Assembly: GCF_014648175.1 (NCBI RefSeq)
Contig: NZ_BMQP01000016.1
Coordinates: 105,592-169,591, forward strand
Reading direction: 5' to 3'
Origin: Planobispora rosea
GTDB taxonomy: Bacteria > Actinomycetota > Actinomycetes > Streptosporangiales > Streptosporangiaceae
Length of the DNA: 64,000 nt
The notes beneath the pieces are model-generated. The model was not told the DNA's origin. It made no database searches and saw only the letters and a program-made list of their open reading frames with translations. Shown one piece after another: positions 7,632 to 15,031 of the stretch. How positions within the stretch are numbered: the first letter of the stretch is position 1; every line of letters begins with the position of its first letter. The position numbers and the translations under genes were made by a program.

Positions 7632-7897
7632 GTCCGTGGATCTCTGTTCGCCGGGGGTCACGGGGGTATCAGGCACGAGGTCACGGGCAGGGCCGTACCC
7701 CGGTGAACGGCCGTGTACGGCGGTGAACTGAGACGGAAACTGAGACGGAGCCGAGGCTCTGAATGCCCCTCCGTGGTCGGAGACGACGGGGAGTACCCCT
7801 TCCTCCCTCCCCTTGCGAGAACGGCTCTCTGCCGGCCTCACAGCGCCGCGCTGCTTCCCTGTGCCATTCGGATGGGCCAGCAGTGATGGCGAGAGAC

Positions 7898-7921
7898 GCT
7901 GAAACACGATCGTGTTTCAGC
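7898..7921. promoter_or_regulatory. 24-bp perfect palindrome at the element's left end
   Basis: The half-site GCTGAAACACGA (7898-7909) is followed directly by its exact reverse complement (7910-7921). It lies in the non-coding left end, about 180 bp before the methyltransferase gene. It has no poly-T tail, so a protein-binding site is more likely than a terminator. Confidence 0.7.
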
Positions 7922-7934
7922 CATCCTGGCCGAC

Positions 7935-8023
7935 GGGGACAGGTGTCCCCAGGTGTCCCCTGACTCGGACCATTGTTTTCCCAGTTCAGGGCCTAAGCGG
8001 GGACTCGGGGGACAGCGGGGACA
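7935..8023. repeat. cluster of TGTCCCC heptamers, left end
   Basis: Five copies of TGTCCCC or its complement GGGGACA lie at 7935-7941, 7944-7950, 7954-7960, 8008-8014 and 8017-8023. The same heptamer clusters again near the end of the repA-like gene at 22081-22201. A replication or regulatory iteron role is an inference. Confidence 0.6.
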
Positions 8024-8104
8024 CCTACCGCCGTAGCCGAGGATCGACTTCCGATGCGTCAGGAAGCGTGGCACAGGCGAGGTCAGTGCGGGAAACTCGT
8101 CTGC

Positions 8105-8938
8105 ATGGCTCAGCTGGCTATGACATCAGCACGATGGGACGAACTCACTGCGCTGCTGAACGATGAGCAGCGGCTTCAGTCCGAGTATCCCAAGGTCGCC
8201 GAGTACCTGGATATGGCGACGAGGCTGCCAGGGACAGGCGACGCCAACACCGACGCGGCGTTCGATCTGCGGCTCGTGCACTTCATGACCGGCGGAAGCG
8301 ATGTGAGTTCCAACCCCTACTGGGACATCGTTGAGCCGTTCGTGTTCGAGCACGAGGGCCGCCGCGTAGTGAACGGTGGCAGAGCGGAAGGAAGCGCGCG
8401 ACTCGCCTTTGCGCAGATGGTCTTGCAGGCGACATACGCCTACGCGATACCTTCCCCGCAGACCATCGAGTGGATATCCCGTTTCTGTGCCGATCTCCCG
8501 ATCGTGGAGCTGGGGGCCGGCCGGGGCTACTGGGCAGCACAGTTGTCGCGTTCAGGGCTGGTCGTTGAGGCATATGACGTGGAGCCGCCGGACAAGACCA
8601 AGAACACGTCCTTCCCTGGGGCAACTGGGCAGGCAGACGTATGGCACCCTGTCAATGATCTTCACGGCTTCGCGACTCGCGCTCAGGTAGCCGACCACGT
8701 GCTGTTTCTTTGCTGGCCGCCCGGCTGGGGGGACACGATGTCATCTGAGGCACTGACATCCTTCGAGGAGTCCGGGGGAAGACGACTCATCTACATCGGA
8801 GAGTCCAAGGGAGGCAAGACCGGCAACGACGCCTTCTTTGACGCCCTGACAGCCCGCTGGAGGTTGGACTCCGTAGATCCACACTTTGTTTCGTGGTGGA
8901 CAGAGGCAGATGTCGCTCAGGGCTGGGTGCGGAAGTGA
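8105..8938 (+). CDS. class I SAM-dependent methyltransferase-like protein
   Basis: The 277-aa protein has a SAM-binding motif I (IVELGAGRGYWAAQL, about residues 135-150) followed by an acidic residue after the second strand (VVEAYDVEPP). Further on are FLCWPPGWG and a final WWTEADVAQGW. The substrate cannot be told. The start is uncertain: ATGs at 8054, 8105 and 8120 are all in frame, and none has a strong ribosome site. It stands alone at the element's left end, convergent with the gntR gene and separated from it by a shared terminator, and looks like cargo rather than a transfer gene. Confidence 0.65.
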   Translation: MAQLAMTSARWDELTALLNDEQRLQSEYPKVAEYLDMATRLPGTGDANTDAAFDLRLVHFMTGGSDVSSNPYWDIVEPFVFEHEGRRVVNGGRAEGSARLAFAQMVLQATYAYAIPSPQTIEWISRFCADLPIVELGAGRGYWAAQLSRSGLVVEAYDVEPPDKTKNTSFPGATGQADVWHPVNDLHGFATRAQVADHVLFLCWPPGWGDTMSSEALTSFEESGGRRLIYIGESKGGKTGNDAFFDALTARWRLDSVDPHFVSWWTEADVAQGWVRK

Positions 8939-8949
8939 GGATACAGAAG

Positions 8950-8982
8950 AAAGGGGGCGCCGACCTGGTCGGCGCCCCCTTT
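8950..8982. terminator. bidirectional terminator
   Basis: AAAGGGGGCGCCGAC (8950-8964) pairs perfectly with GTCGGCGCCCCCTTT (8968-8982) across a 3-nt loop. It is flanked by A and T runs, so it can end both the methyltransferase and the convergent gntR transcript. Confidence 0.9.
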
Positions 8983-8993
8983 TGCTTTCTCCC

Positions 8994-9659
8994 CTACTTG
9001 AGGGCCATGCGGAACACGAAGGCGTCGTAGCGATCTCTCGGGTACGAGACATTCGAGATCATGATGATCCGATCATCGGCGGAGAGAAACCGCTGCTGGA
9101 CCGTCTTGACGAGATCGCCGGGGGTCGTACGCAACCACTCGGCATGCAGCGATGTCGGTAGCTGGTCCGAGACGGTCTCTTCCAGGAAGTCGGCCCCCGA
9201 TACATCGGCAACATCCACCGGGTGGTAGGTGTCCGAGATCGAGATCGGCCGACCATCCTCGCTGGCCCGGGTGATGACGTGGGTGATTAGCTCGCCCTCC
9301 GTGAGGCCCAGAGCCTCCGCAAGTTCGCTGGTAGCGGGGATCTGCTCAGTCTCGCGTTCTACTCGGATGTCTCGATCGGTTTCGTTCTGGAACGTGCGCT
9401 CGGCGGATTCCAGTTGGCGTTCGGGAGAAACCCGAACGAGGTTGGGCCGGTCGGCGACGAAGATTCCCCTCCTCCGTACGGATCGAACGAGCCCCTGACT
9501 CTGGAGCAGTTCGATCGCCTTTCGAACCACGATGTCCGATACGCCGTTCTGCTGGGCGATCTCGGCGTAGCTCGGTAGTTGCACGCCGGCCGGAAGCTCC
9601 CCCGCGCGAATGCGCCGGGCGTACTCACCTGCGACACGGACGTAGGCCGGTTCTGGCAC
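8994..9659 (-). CDS. GntR-family repressor, KorSA-like
   Basis: This 221-aa protein has an N-terminal winged HTH (YVRVAGEYARRIRAGELPAG, then LPSYAEIAQQNGVSDIVVRKAIELLQ). A UTRA ligand-binding domain follows from about residue 85 (PATSELAEALGLTEGELITH to the C-terminus YDAFVFRMALK). pSAM2 uses a GntR protein, KorSA, to silence replication and transfer genes, and the position here matches. The start GTG at 9659 gives the family's N-terminus, with a GAAGGGA site 11 nt upstream. A four-copy CGTATAC array just upstream suggests autoregulation and control of the divergent operon. Confidence 0.87.
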   Translation of the reverse strand: MPEPAYVRVAGEYARRIRAGELPAGVQLPSYAEIAQQNGVSDIVVRKAIELLQSQGLVRSVRRRGIFVADRPNLVRVSPERQLESAERTFQNETDRDIRVERETEQIPATSELAEALGLTEGELITHVITRASEDGRPISISDTYHPVDVADVSGADFLEETVSDQLPTSLHAEWLRTTPGDLVKTVQQRFLSADDRIIMISNVSYPRDRYDAFVFRMALK

Positions 9660-9702
9660 TTGAGGATCAATCCCTTCAGCTGCTTCTTCGGTGACGCCTA
9701 CA

Positions 9703-9758
9703 GCGTATACGCAGCATCGTATACCAAGGGCTTGTGCGTATACGAAGTTACGTATACG
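9703..9758. promoter_or_regulatory. four-box CGTATACG operator array
   Basis: Palindromic CGTATACG cores stand at 9704-9711, 9718-9725 (last base C), 9737-9744 and 9751-9758. Centre spacings are 14, 19 and 14 bp, giving two evenly spaced pairs in the divergent promoter region between gntR and the transfer operon. The arrangement fits cooperative dimer binding by the adjacent GntR protein. Confidence 0.8.
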
Positions 9759-9858
9759 CTGAACCTGTAACCCGCTCCCCAGGGGGTCCGTGCAGGTCAG
9801 GAGCCTGTGCGCTGATCCCCGCCGGATGTGACAACGACTTCCTGAAGGGACCTGTTCG

Positions 9859-10032
9859 ATGCTTCCCACCCCGACGAAGACCGGCCGCTTCCTCCCGACC
9901 CTGCTCCTGGTCCTGGCGCTGATCTTCATCGTCCGCCAGCCCGAGAAGGCCGCGCACTTCGCCACCAGTGCCCTGAACGGCCTGATCGCCCTGGCCGACG
10001 CCATCGGCACCTTCGCCAGCAACCTCGGCTGA
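9859..10032 (+). CDS. small membrane protein
   Basis: This 57-aa protein starts MLPTPTKTGRF, has one transmembrane helix (LPTLLLVLALIFIVR) and then an amphipathic tail (HFATSALNGLIALADAIGTF). An AAGGGA site lies 9 nt before the ATG. It is the first gene rightward of the operator array. Small single-helix proteins at this position are common in AICEs, but I assign no function. Confidence 0.65.
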   Translation: MLPTPTKTGRFLPTLLLVLALIFIVRQPEKAAHFATSALNGLIALADAIGTFASNLG

Positions 10033-10059
10033 CCCGACCGCAGAAAGGAGTTCACCGTC

Positions 10060-10428
10060 ATGACCCGTCTCATGAAGACCGTCCCGCTTCTCCCCGCCGT
10101 CGGTGGGGGCAAGGTCCGTCCCGAGCGCTACCACCTGCCCCGGCGCGGGGCCGCCGACCTCGCCGAGCTGCGGAACGTGCTGATCGATGCCGGCCCGGCC
10201 TGTGACACCACCGACGCGGAGCTGTTCACCGGCCCCGATGAGGTCGAGCCCGACGAGGTCCGGGAGGCCCGTGAGGCGGTGGCCAAGGAGATCTGCGCCG
10301 GGTGCCCGGCGCGCACCGCGTGCCTGGCTTATGCCCTGGCCATTCGCCCCGCGGTCGGGGTGTGGGCCGGTCACACGGCCGACGAGATCCGCACCATGGC
10401 CACCGCCAGCGCCCGCGAGGTGGCGTGA
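10060..10428 (+). CDS. WhiB-like iron-sulfur transcription factor
   Basis: This 122-aa protein contains four cysteines, C48, C79, C82 and C88, in the order C...CxxCxxxxxC expected for a [4Fe-4S] cluster. They are followed by the GVWAGHT turn (99-105) of the WhiB family. An AGAAAGGAG ribosome site lies before the ATG. The C-terminal tail after the turn is short and only mildly basic. WhiB-like proteins usually work with a sigma factor or as redox sensors; in an AICE a role in switching the transfer operon is plausible. Its stop overlaps the next start (TGATG). Confidence 0.88.
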   Translation: MTRLMKTVPLLPAVGGGKVRPERYHLPRRGAADLAELRNVLIDAGPACDTTDAELFTGPDEVEPDEVREAREAVAKEICAGCPARTACLAYALAIRPAVGVWAGHTADEIRTMATASAREVA

Positions 10429-10595
10429 TGGCCCGCTTCTCCTGCCTGGACTGCGGCACCCGCTCCAACAGCGCGATCAGTTGCCGCCGCTGCCGTAGCA
10501 CCGCCCGCCAGATCCAGCGCTGCCCCATCCACGGGGGCCGCTGCATCGGCGCCTGCCGGATGTGCCGCCGCCTGGCCCGCTCCCGTTCCTGCTGA
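10428..10595 (+). CDS. small Cys-rich zinc-binding-like protein
   Basis: This 55-aa protein starts one base inside the whiB stop codon. Its nine cysteines fall in pairs: FSCLDCG, SCRRC, RCPIHGGRC, GACRMC and a terminal C. The remainder is strongly basic. The spacing suggests one or two zinc knuckles binding nucleic acid. It belongs to the operon by overlap but has no family I can name. Confidence 0.7.
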   Translation: MARFSCLDCGTRSNSAISCRRCRSTARQIQRCPIHGGRCIGACRMCRRLARSRSC

Positions 10596-10612
10596 CTTCC
10601 GAGGTGATCCCC

Positions 10613-11059
10613 ATGACGATGACCACCGACCTGGCCGCCTTCGCCGCCCTGTTCGCCGCCCACAACGTGGGCGATCACTGGGTGCAGACCCACCACCAGG
10701 CGTGCGCCAAGGCCGCGCCCACCACCGCCGGGCGAATCGCCTGCCTGAAGCACGTGGTCACCCTCACTGCCACCAAGGCCGCCGCGCTGGCCGCGCTCGC
10801 CCTGATGGTCGGCCTGACGCTGCACCCGCTGGCTCTGCTGGTCGGGCTGGCGGTGGACGCCGCATCGCACTACTGGGCCGATCGGCGCGTCACTCTCGCC
10901 GCCCTGGCCGACGCGATCGGCAAGCGCGGTTTCTACGAGCTGGGCAGCCCGCGCCCCGGCCGCGACGACGCCCCCCACCTGGGCACCGGCGCCTACGCCC
11001 TGGACCAGTCCTGGCACATCGGCTGGCTGTTCATCGCCGCCCTGATCATCACCATCTGA
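10613..11059 (+). CDS. membrane protein, DUF3307-like
   Basis: This 148-aa protein has N-terminal FAALFAAHNVGDHWVQT, a hydrophobic AAALAALALMVGLTLHPLAL and VGLAVDAASHYWADRR. A second hydrophobic segment WHIGWLFIAALIITI ends the chain. The conserved histidines near membrane segments (HNVGDHWVQ, KHVV, DAASHYW) resemble DUF3307 proteins. The start at 10613 was chosen for the GAGGTGA site upstream. It is probably a membrane protein of the transfer operon; biochemical role unknown. Confidence 0.6.
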   Translation: MTMTTDLAAFAALFAAHNVGDHWVQTHHQACAKAAPTTAGRIACLKHVVTLTATKAAALAALALMVGLTLHPLALLVGLAVDAASHYWADRRVTLAALADAIGKRGFYELGSPRPGRDDAPHLGTGAYALDQSWHIGWLFIAALIITI

Positions 11060-11076
11060 TCGGAGACCCGCCCACC

Positions 11077-11655
11077 ATGAGCGCCTTGATCCTGACCCTC
11101 CCGACCACCCCCGACCATCCCGACAGATCCACCTATCCCCACCTGGAGGAGGCCGCCGCCGGGCGACCCTTCGACCAGGTCGGCGTGGAGTTTTGCCCCT
11201 CTCAGCCCACCAACCAGCGCGGTCTGACCCGCCTGGTGCTCTACCCCGGCGTGATCAACGACGACGCTGACGAGTTCTTCGCCTGGGGCTACTGCTGGCT
11301 GCTGGCCGCCGCCATGAACGAGGCCACCGGCTGGCCGTACGGCCTGGTCGAGCGGTGGCGCGAAGGTGCCTGGGAGTGGACCCATGTCGGCGTCATCACC
11401 CCGGCCGGCTGCTTCCTGGACATCCGGGGTTGTCACGACCGCGACGACCTGACCGCCACGTTGGTGACCGCCTACGGCACGCCAACCCGCATCCGCACCG
11501 GCACCTTCGCCGACCTGCGGCAGGCCATGCGGATGTCGGAGGACACCACGCCGGACTGGTGGCTGGGCACGCTGCGGGCGCCCATCCTCACCGACGTCGT
11601 GCGCTACTTCGCCGCCCACCTGCTCACCCAGCACGCGCGAAGGGAGACGGCGTGA
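11077..11655 (+). CDS. AICE hypothetical protein
   Basis: This 192-aa soluble protein has no recognised domain. Landmarks are FCPSQPTNQRGLTRLVLYPG, WGYCWLLAAAMNEATGWPYG and THVGVITPAGCFLDIRG, followed by TPTRIRTGTFADLRQAMR. The THVGV...FLDIRG block, with H and D residues and a cysteine (YCWL) upstream, is reminiscent of a papain-like hydrolase order, but this is a weak impression. It has a GGAGA site upstream and is followed immediately by the Nudix gene. Confidence 0.6.
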   Translation: MSALILTLPTTPDHPDRSTYPHLEEAAAGRPFDQVGVEFCPSQPTNQRGLTRLVLYPGVINDDADEFFAWGYCWLLAAAMNEATGWPYGLVERWREGAWEWTHVGVITPAGCFLDIRGCHDRDDLTATLVTAYGTPTRIRTGTFADLRQAMRMSEDTTPDWWLGTLRAPILTDVVRYFAAHLLTQHARRETA

Positions 11656-11717
11656 TGGCCCACCTTCCTGCCCACCGCGGCCCCGCCGCACCTGTGACCT
11701 GTCGAGACGGAGATGAG

Positions 11718-12785
11718 ATGAACACCACCACCCGCACCTACACCCACCCCGACGTGCTGACCATCGGCGTCCGCGACGGCTGGGCCGACCCGGAAACCGA
11801 CCCGGCCCGCCTCGACTGGACTGCCCGGCAGGCCGCCGCCGTCATCCCGTTCGCCGTGGTGGACGGCCGGCCGGTCAACCCGTACGCGCCCACCGGCATC
11901 CGCTATGGCAGAGGCGAACTGGGCCACTGGGGCGAAGCGCTGTGTGCCGACGCCGTCGTGACCGCCACCGACCCGACCGGCCGCCGCTGGCTGGTCATGG
12001 TCGAGCGCGATGACGGCCACGGCTGGGCACTGCCCGGCGGCACCGTGGACCCCGGTGAGAGCCCGGCTCAGGCCGCGGTGCGCGAGCTGGCCGAAGAGAC
12101 CGGCCTGCACCTGGGAGACGACGCGCCCTGGCAGCCACTCCCGGCCCGCTACGTGCCCGACCCCCGCGCTTCCGATGAGGCATGGATGGTCACCGTGCCC
12201 GCCCACTGCCACCTGGGAACCATGGACCACGCCGACCTGCCCACCGTGACCGGAGCCGACGACGCCGCCCGCGCCGCCTGGGTACGCGCCGACGACTACG
12301 CCGTCCTGACCGCCGACCTGGAGGCGATCTACGGCAGGACCGTCTTCGCCGCCCACACTGCCCTGCTGCGGGACTTCCTCGACCTGCCGATGCCGAGAGT
12401 CGCCGTCATCTCCTTCGGCTACGGCCACGGCACCCCGCCCCCGGCCGATCTCACCTTTGATGTGCGCACCGCGCTGCGCAACCCGCACCACGACCCGGCT
12501 ATGCGCTATCGCACCGGCCTGGAGGAGGCCGTACACGAGCACGTCATGACCACCCCCGGCGCCACCGACATCGTGCGCTTCCTGACCGCCCTGGCACTCG
12601 GCCTGCTGCCCGAGACCCCCACCGGCCAGCCGGTGCGCATCGCCATCGGCTGCGCAGGCGGACGGCACCGCTCGGTCGCCCTGGCCGAAGCCCTGGCCGC
12701 CGTGCTGGATGACCTCGACATCGGCGCCATCGCTGAGCACCGCGACATCACCAAGCCCGTTCTGCCGAAGGGAGCCCACCGGTGA
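11718..12785 (+). CDS. Nudix hydrolase fused to a RapZ C-terminal-like domain
   Basis: The 355-aa protein has two domains. The first carries a complete Nudix box (residues 108-130: G-x5-E-x7-REL-x-EE-x-G) for hydrolysing nucleoside-diphosphate derivatives. The second (about 227-345) carries ISFGYGHG, FDVR, NPHH, GCAGGRHRSV (311-320) and a final EHRD, matching the RNA-binding C-terminal half of RapZ without its P-loop half. The pSAM2 immunity factor Pif is a Nudix protein, so an entry-exclusion role is plausible for the N-terminal domain. The start at 11718 has a GGAG site; ATG 11655, overlapping the previous stop, is an alternative adding 21 residues. Confidence 0.85.
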   Translation: MNTTTRTYTHPDVLTIGVRDGWADPETDPARLDWTARQAAAVIPFAVVDGRPVNPYAPTGIRYGRGELGHWGEALCADAVVTATDPTGRRWLVMVERDDGHGWALPGGTVDPGESPAQAAVRELAEETGLHLGDDAPWQPLPARYVPDPRASDEAWMVTVPAHCHLGTMDHADLPTVTGADDAARAAWVRADDYAVLTADLEAIYGRTVFAAHTALLRDFLDLPMPRVAVISFGYGHGTPPPADLTFDVRTALRNPHHDPAMRYRTGLEEAVHEHVMTTPGATDIVRFLTALALGLLPETPTGQPVRIAIGCAGGRHRSVALAEALAAVLDDLDIGAIAEHRDITKPVLPKGAHR

Positions 12786-13291
12786 GCCTCGCCCTGCTCC
12801 CCACCACCCCCGACGTCAGCCGTACGCCGCGGGTGCTGCTGACCGACCCGGCCGGACTGTTCGCCACCCTGGCCGCCCTGCGCCTGCCCCGCGGCTTCTA
12901 CGTCATCTGTGGATCGGCCGCGCTGTACATCCGCGGCCTGCGCGCCCGCCTGGGGGACCTGGATGTGCTGGCCACCGGCCCCGCCTGGGACATCGTCACT
13001 ACCCTGGATGCCCCGCGCCCGGCCCTGTCCGGCCACGGCCTGGTCATTCACCACCCGCACGCGGCGATCGAGTTCGTGGACCGCTGGACCCCCGGCTGGG
13101 ACACCACCCGCCTGATCACCTCCGCCGACCTCATCGACGGCCTGCCCTTCATGCGCCTGGGCGATGTGCTGGCCTGGAAGCAAGTCGCTCGCCGTCCCAA
13201 GGACCTGCCCGATATCGCCGCCGTGAACCGGCTGCGCCGGGCCTGGACTGGTCCTCACCCCGCCGTCCTGGGACGGAGGTGGGCGGCATGA
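12782..13291 (+). CDS. nucleotidyltransferase-fold protein
   Basis: This 169-aa protein starts at a GTG overlapping the Nudix stop (GTGA). It contains YVICGSAALYIRG (GSA, 44-46) followed by LGDLDVLATG (D59, D61), the GS...DxD pattern of minimal nucleotidyltransferases. It then has MRLGDVLAWKQVARRPKDLPDI, a region typical of AbiEii/MNT-like proteins. A nucleotidyl transfer to RNA, protein or small molecule is possible; the target is unknown. No partner HEPN or antitoxin gene is adjacent. It is coupled to both neighbours by 4-bp overlaps. Confidence 0.7.
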   Translation: MSLALLPTTPDVSRTPRVLLTDPAGLFATLAALRLPRGFYVICGSAALYIRGLRARLGDLDVLATGPAWDIVTTLDAPRPALSGHGLVIHHPHAAIEFVDRWTPGWDTTRLITSADLIDGLPFMRLGDVLAWKQVARRPKDLPDIAAVNRLRRAWTGPHPAVLGRRWAA

Positions 13292-13485
13292 CCTGTCTGT
13301 CCCTCGCGCTGCGGGTGCACCTGAACGACCTGCTCATCTGGGCACGCGCCCGCGGCCTCATCGCCACCGCTGCCCTGCGCGGTCAGCGCACCAGCACCGT
13401 TGCCCGCGCCTGGTCGGCTTGCCCGGCCAACTGGTGCGACCGGCCCGCCTGCCCGTCCTGCTGGAGCCGGGGGTGGACGGCATGA
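13288..13485 (+). CDS. short Cys-rich coupled protein
   Basis: This 65-aa protein lies between two ATGA overlaps (13288-13291 and 13482-13485). It has an N-terminal helix (LALRVHLNDLLIWARARGLIA) and a C-terminal CPANWCDRPACPSCW cluster that could bind zinc. The overlaps with both neighbours are the main evidence that it is translated. No family is recognised. Confidence 0.55.
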   Translation: MTCLSLALRVHLNDLLIWARARGLIATAALRGQRTSTVARAWSACPANWCDRPACPSCWSRGWTA

Positions 13486-14102
13486 GCACTCCCACCCCGG
13501 CGAGCCTGGCAGCCCTGGCCGACACCCTACGCACCGCCGCGGCACTGCCCGGCCTGCTGGTCTACCTCAGCCCCGAGCTGGACGACAACGCCTGCGCCGA
13601 GACGCGGCGCTGCACCCCGGCGCCGCTGGTCGGCATCGGCACCGCCCTGCTGGCCACCGCCGGATCGGACGCGCTGCATGGCACCATCGCCCACGAGATC
13701 GCCCACCACGCGCTCGGCCACTCCACCGACCCGGCCGTCCCGCTCTTGGATCGGCTGAGCACCTGCTCGGCCATCGGGGCGGCGCTGGCCTGGGCCGCGC
13801 ACCTGCCCGGCGCCCTGACCCTGGCCCTGGCCGTCGTCGCCATCACCGCCTACCTGACGTCGGCCTGGATGCAACGCCGCGCCGAGTACGCCGCCGACGC
13901 CTACGCCGCCGTGCTGCTGGATCGCATCGGCCAGCCCGGCGCCGCCATCGTCGCCGCCACGCTCAGCGCGCACCTGGCCGACGAACCCCGCTGGTATGCC
14001 CGCATCGGCTGGCTGACCGGCAGCCACCCGACCACCGCTGCCCGGCTGCACCGCCTCACCCACCCCCGCACACCGAACACCGCAAGGAGAACCCACGCAT
14101 GA
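13482..14102 (+). CDS. M48-family metallopeptidase-like membrane protein
   Basis: This 206-aa protein carries HEIAHH (H71, E72, H75), the zinc and catalytic motif of M48 peptidases. Two hydrophobic segments follow (about 90-125), then RRAEYAADAYAAVLLDR, whose glutamate would be the third zinc ligand. This HtpX/Ste24-like order places the active site on the cytoplasmic side of the membrane in known members. The start overlaps the previous stop (ATGA). It is unusual cargo inside a transfer operon; processing of a membrane transfer protein is one possibility. Confidence 0.75.
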   Translation: MSTPTPASLAALADTLRTAAALPGLLVYLSPELDDNACAETRRCTPAPLVGIGTALLATAGSDALHGTIAHEIAHHALGHSTDPAVPLLDRLSTCSAIGAALAWAAHLPGALTLALAVVAITAYLTSAWMQRRAEYAADAYAAVLLDRIGQPGAAIVAATLSAHLADEPRWYARIGWLTGSHPTTAARLHRLTHPRTPNTARRTHA

Positions 14103-15031
14103 GCGTGACCACCCCGACCCCGGAACCCACCCCCGACGACGTCTCACGCGGCCTGGTCGCACTGGAACGCCACCTCGCCGAACAGGCCTCCCGTCCGGCA
14201 TCGCGCCCGCCGGCCATTCCCAGCGAGACCCGGCGGGTCCGGCAGCTCCGCGCCGAAGTGGCCGAAGCACACGCCCTAGCCGACCTCCAGGACGACGACA
14301 CGCCACTGACGCTGGACACGCCCAAGGTCCGCAAGCGCCGCAAGGCCGCCCACGAGGCCGCCCGGCTGCACGCGCTGGCTCAGGACCCGGCCATGCGCGC
14401 CTGGCAGGCCGCCCGCATGCGGCGCCTGCTGGTCACCATGGCCCTGATCTCACTGACCCTCGCCCTGGCCTGGTCCACCGCGGGCGTGCAGGCGTTCGCC
14501 GCCGACGACGCCCCGGCCTGGTCCCCGGCCTGGATCTTCGCCTGGCTGGTCGAGCCGTTCCTGTCGCTGGCCCTGCTGGTCGTCGTCGGTGCCCGCGCCT
14601 ACACCGCCACCCGCAACCAGCCCATCACCGCCCCCGCCCTGATCCGCATCGAATGGCTGTTCCTGGCCCTGACGGTCGGCATGAACGCCTGGCCGTACCT
14701 GCCGCTCGTGGCGGAGGAGTTCTCCTTCTCCCGGCTGGTGCTGCACGTCCTGGGGCCGATCGTCGCGGTGGCCATCGTCACCGCCCTGCCGATCATCCTG
14801 GCTGCGTTCACCGGCCTGGACCACGGCCCCCTTACTGGCCTTACGTACAGGGCGAACACCGGCCCGCAGGGGGCCGACATCGCCACCCTGACCGACAGAG
14901 CGCGGCGACTGATCGACAACGGCGAGCTGCCCGCCGCCCCGAGCGCCCGCCGGATTCAGCGGACCCTGCGATGCGCCATGGACGCCGCCCGCGCGGTGCG
15001 CGACGCCCTGACCGAAGGAGAGAGCCGATGA
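14099..15031 (+). CDS. multi-pass membrane protein (SpdB/DUF2637-like)
   Basis: The 310-aa protein has a soluble charged N-terminus to about residue 100. Four hydrophobic helices follow: LLVTMALISLTLALAWS, WIFAWLVEPFLSLALLVVV, IEWLFLALTVGMNAW and VLGPIVAVAIVTALPIIL. The cytoplasmic tail contains ARRLIDNGELPAAPSARRIQ, a helix-turn-helix-like stretch. This layout matches spread (Spd) or DUF2637 proteins preceding traB in actinomycete plasmids, which aid spread between hyphal compartments. Family assignment is by layout, not certain homology. Confidence 0.65.
   Translation: MSVTTPTPEPTPDDVSRGLVALERHLAEQASRPASRPPAIPSETRRVRQLRAEVAEAHALADLQDDDTPLTLDTPKVRKRRKAAHEAARLHALAQDPAMRAWQAARMRRLLVTMALISLTLALAWSTAGVQAFAADDAPAWSPAWIFAWLVEPFLSLALLVVVGARAYTATRNQPITAPALIRIEWLFLALTVGMNAWPYLPLVAEEFSFSRLVLHVLGPIVAVAIVTALPIILAAFTGLDHGPLTGLTYRANTGPQGADIATLTDRARRLIDNGELPAAPSARRIQRTLRCAMDAARAVRDALTEGESR

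Noticed and set aside
10702..11076. Longer start for the 192-aa AICE protein
   Set aside because: The upstream reading overlaps the DUF3307-like gene and is Arg/Pro-rich noise; ATG 11077 with a GGAGA site is adequate.
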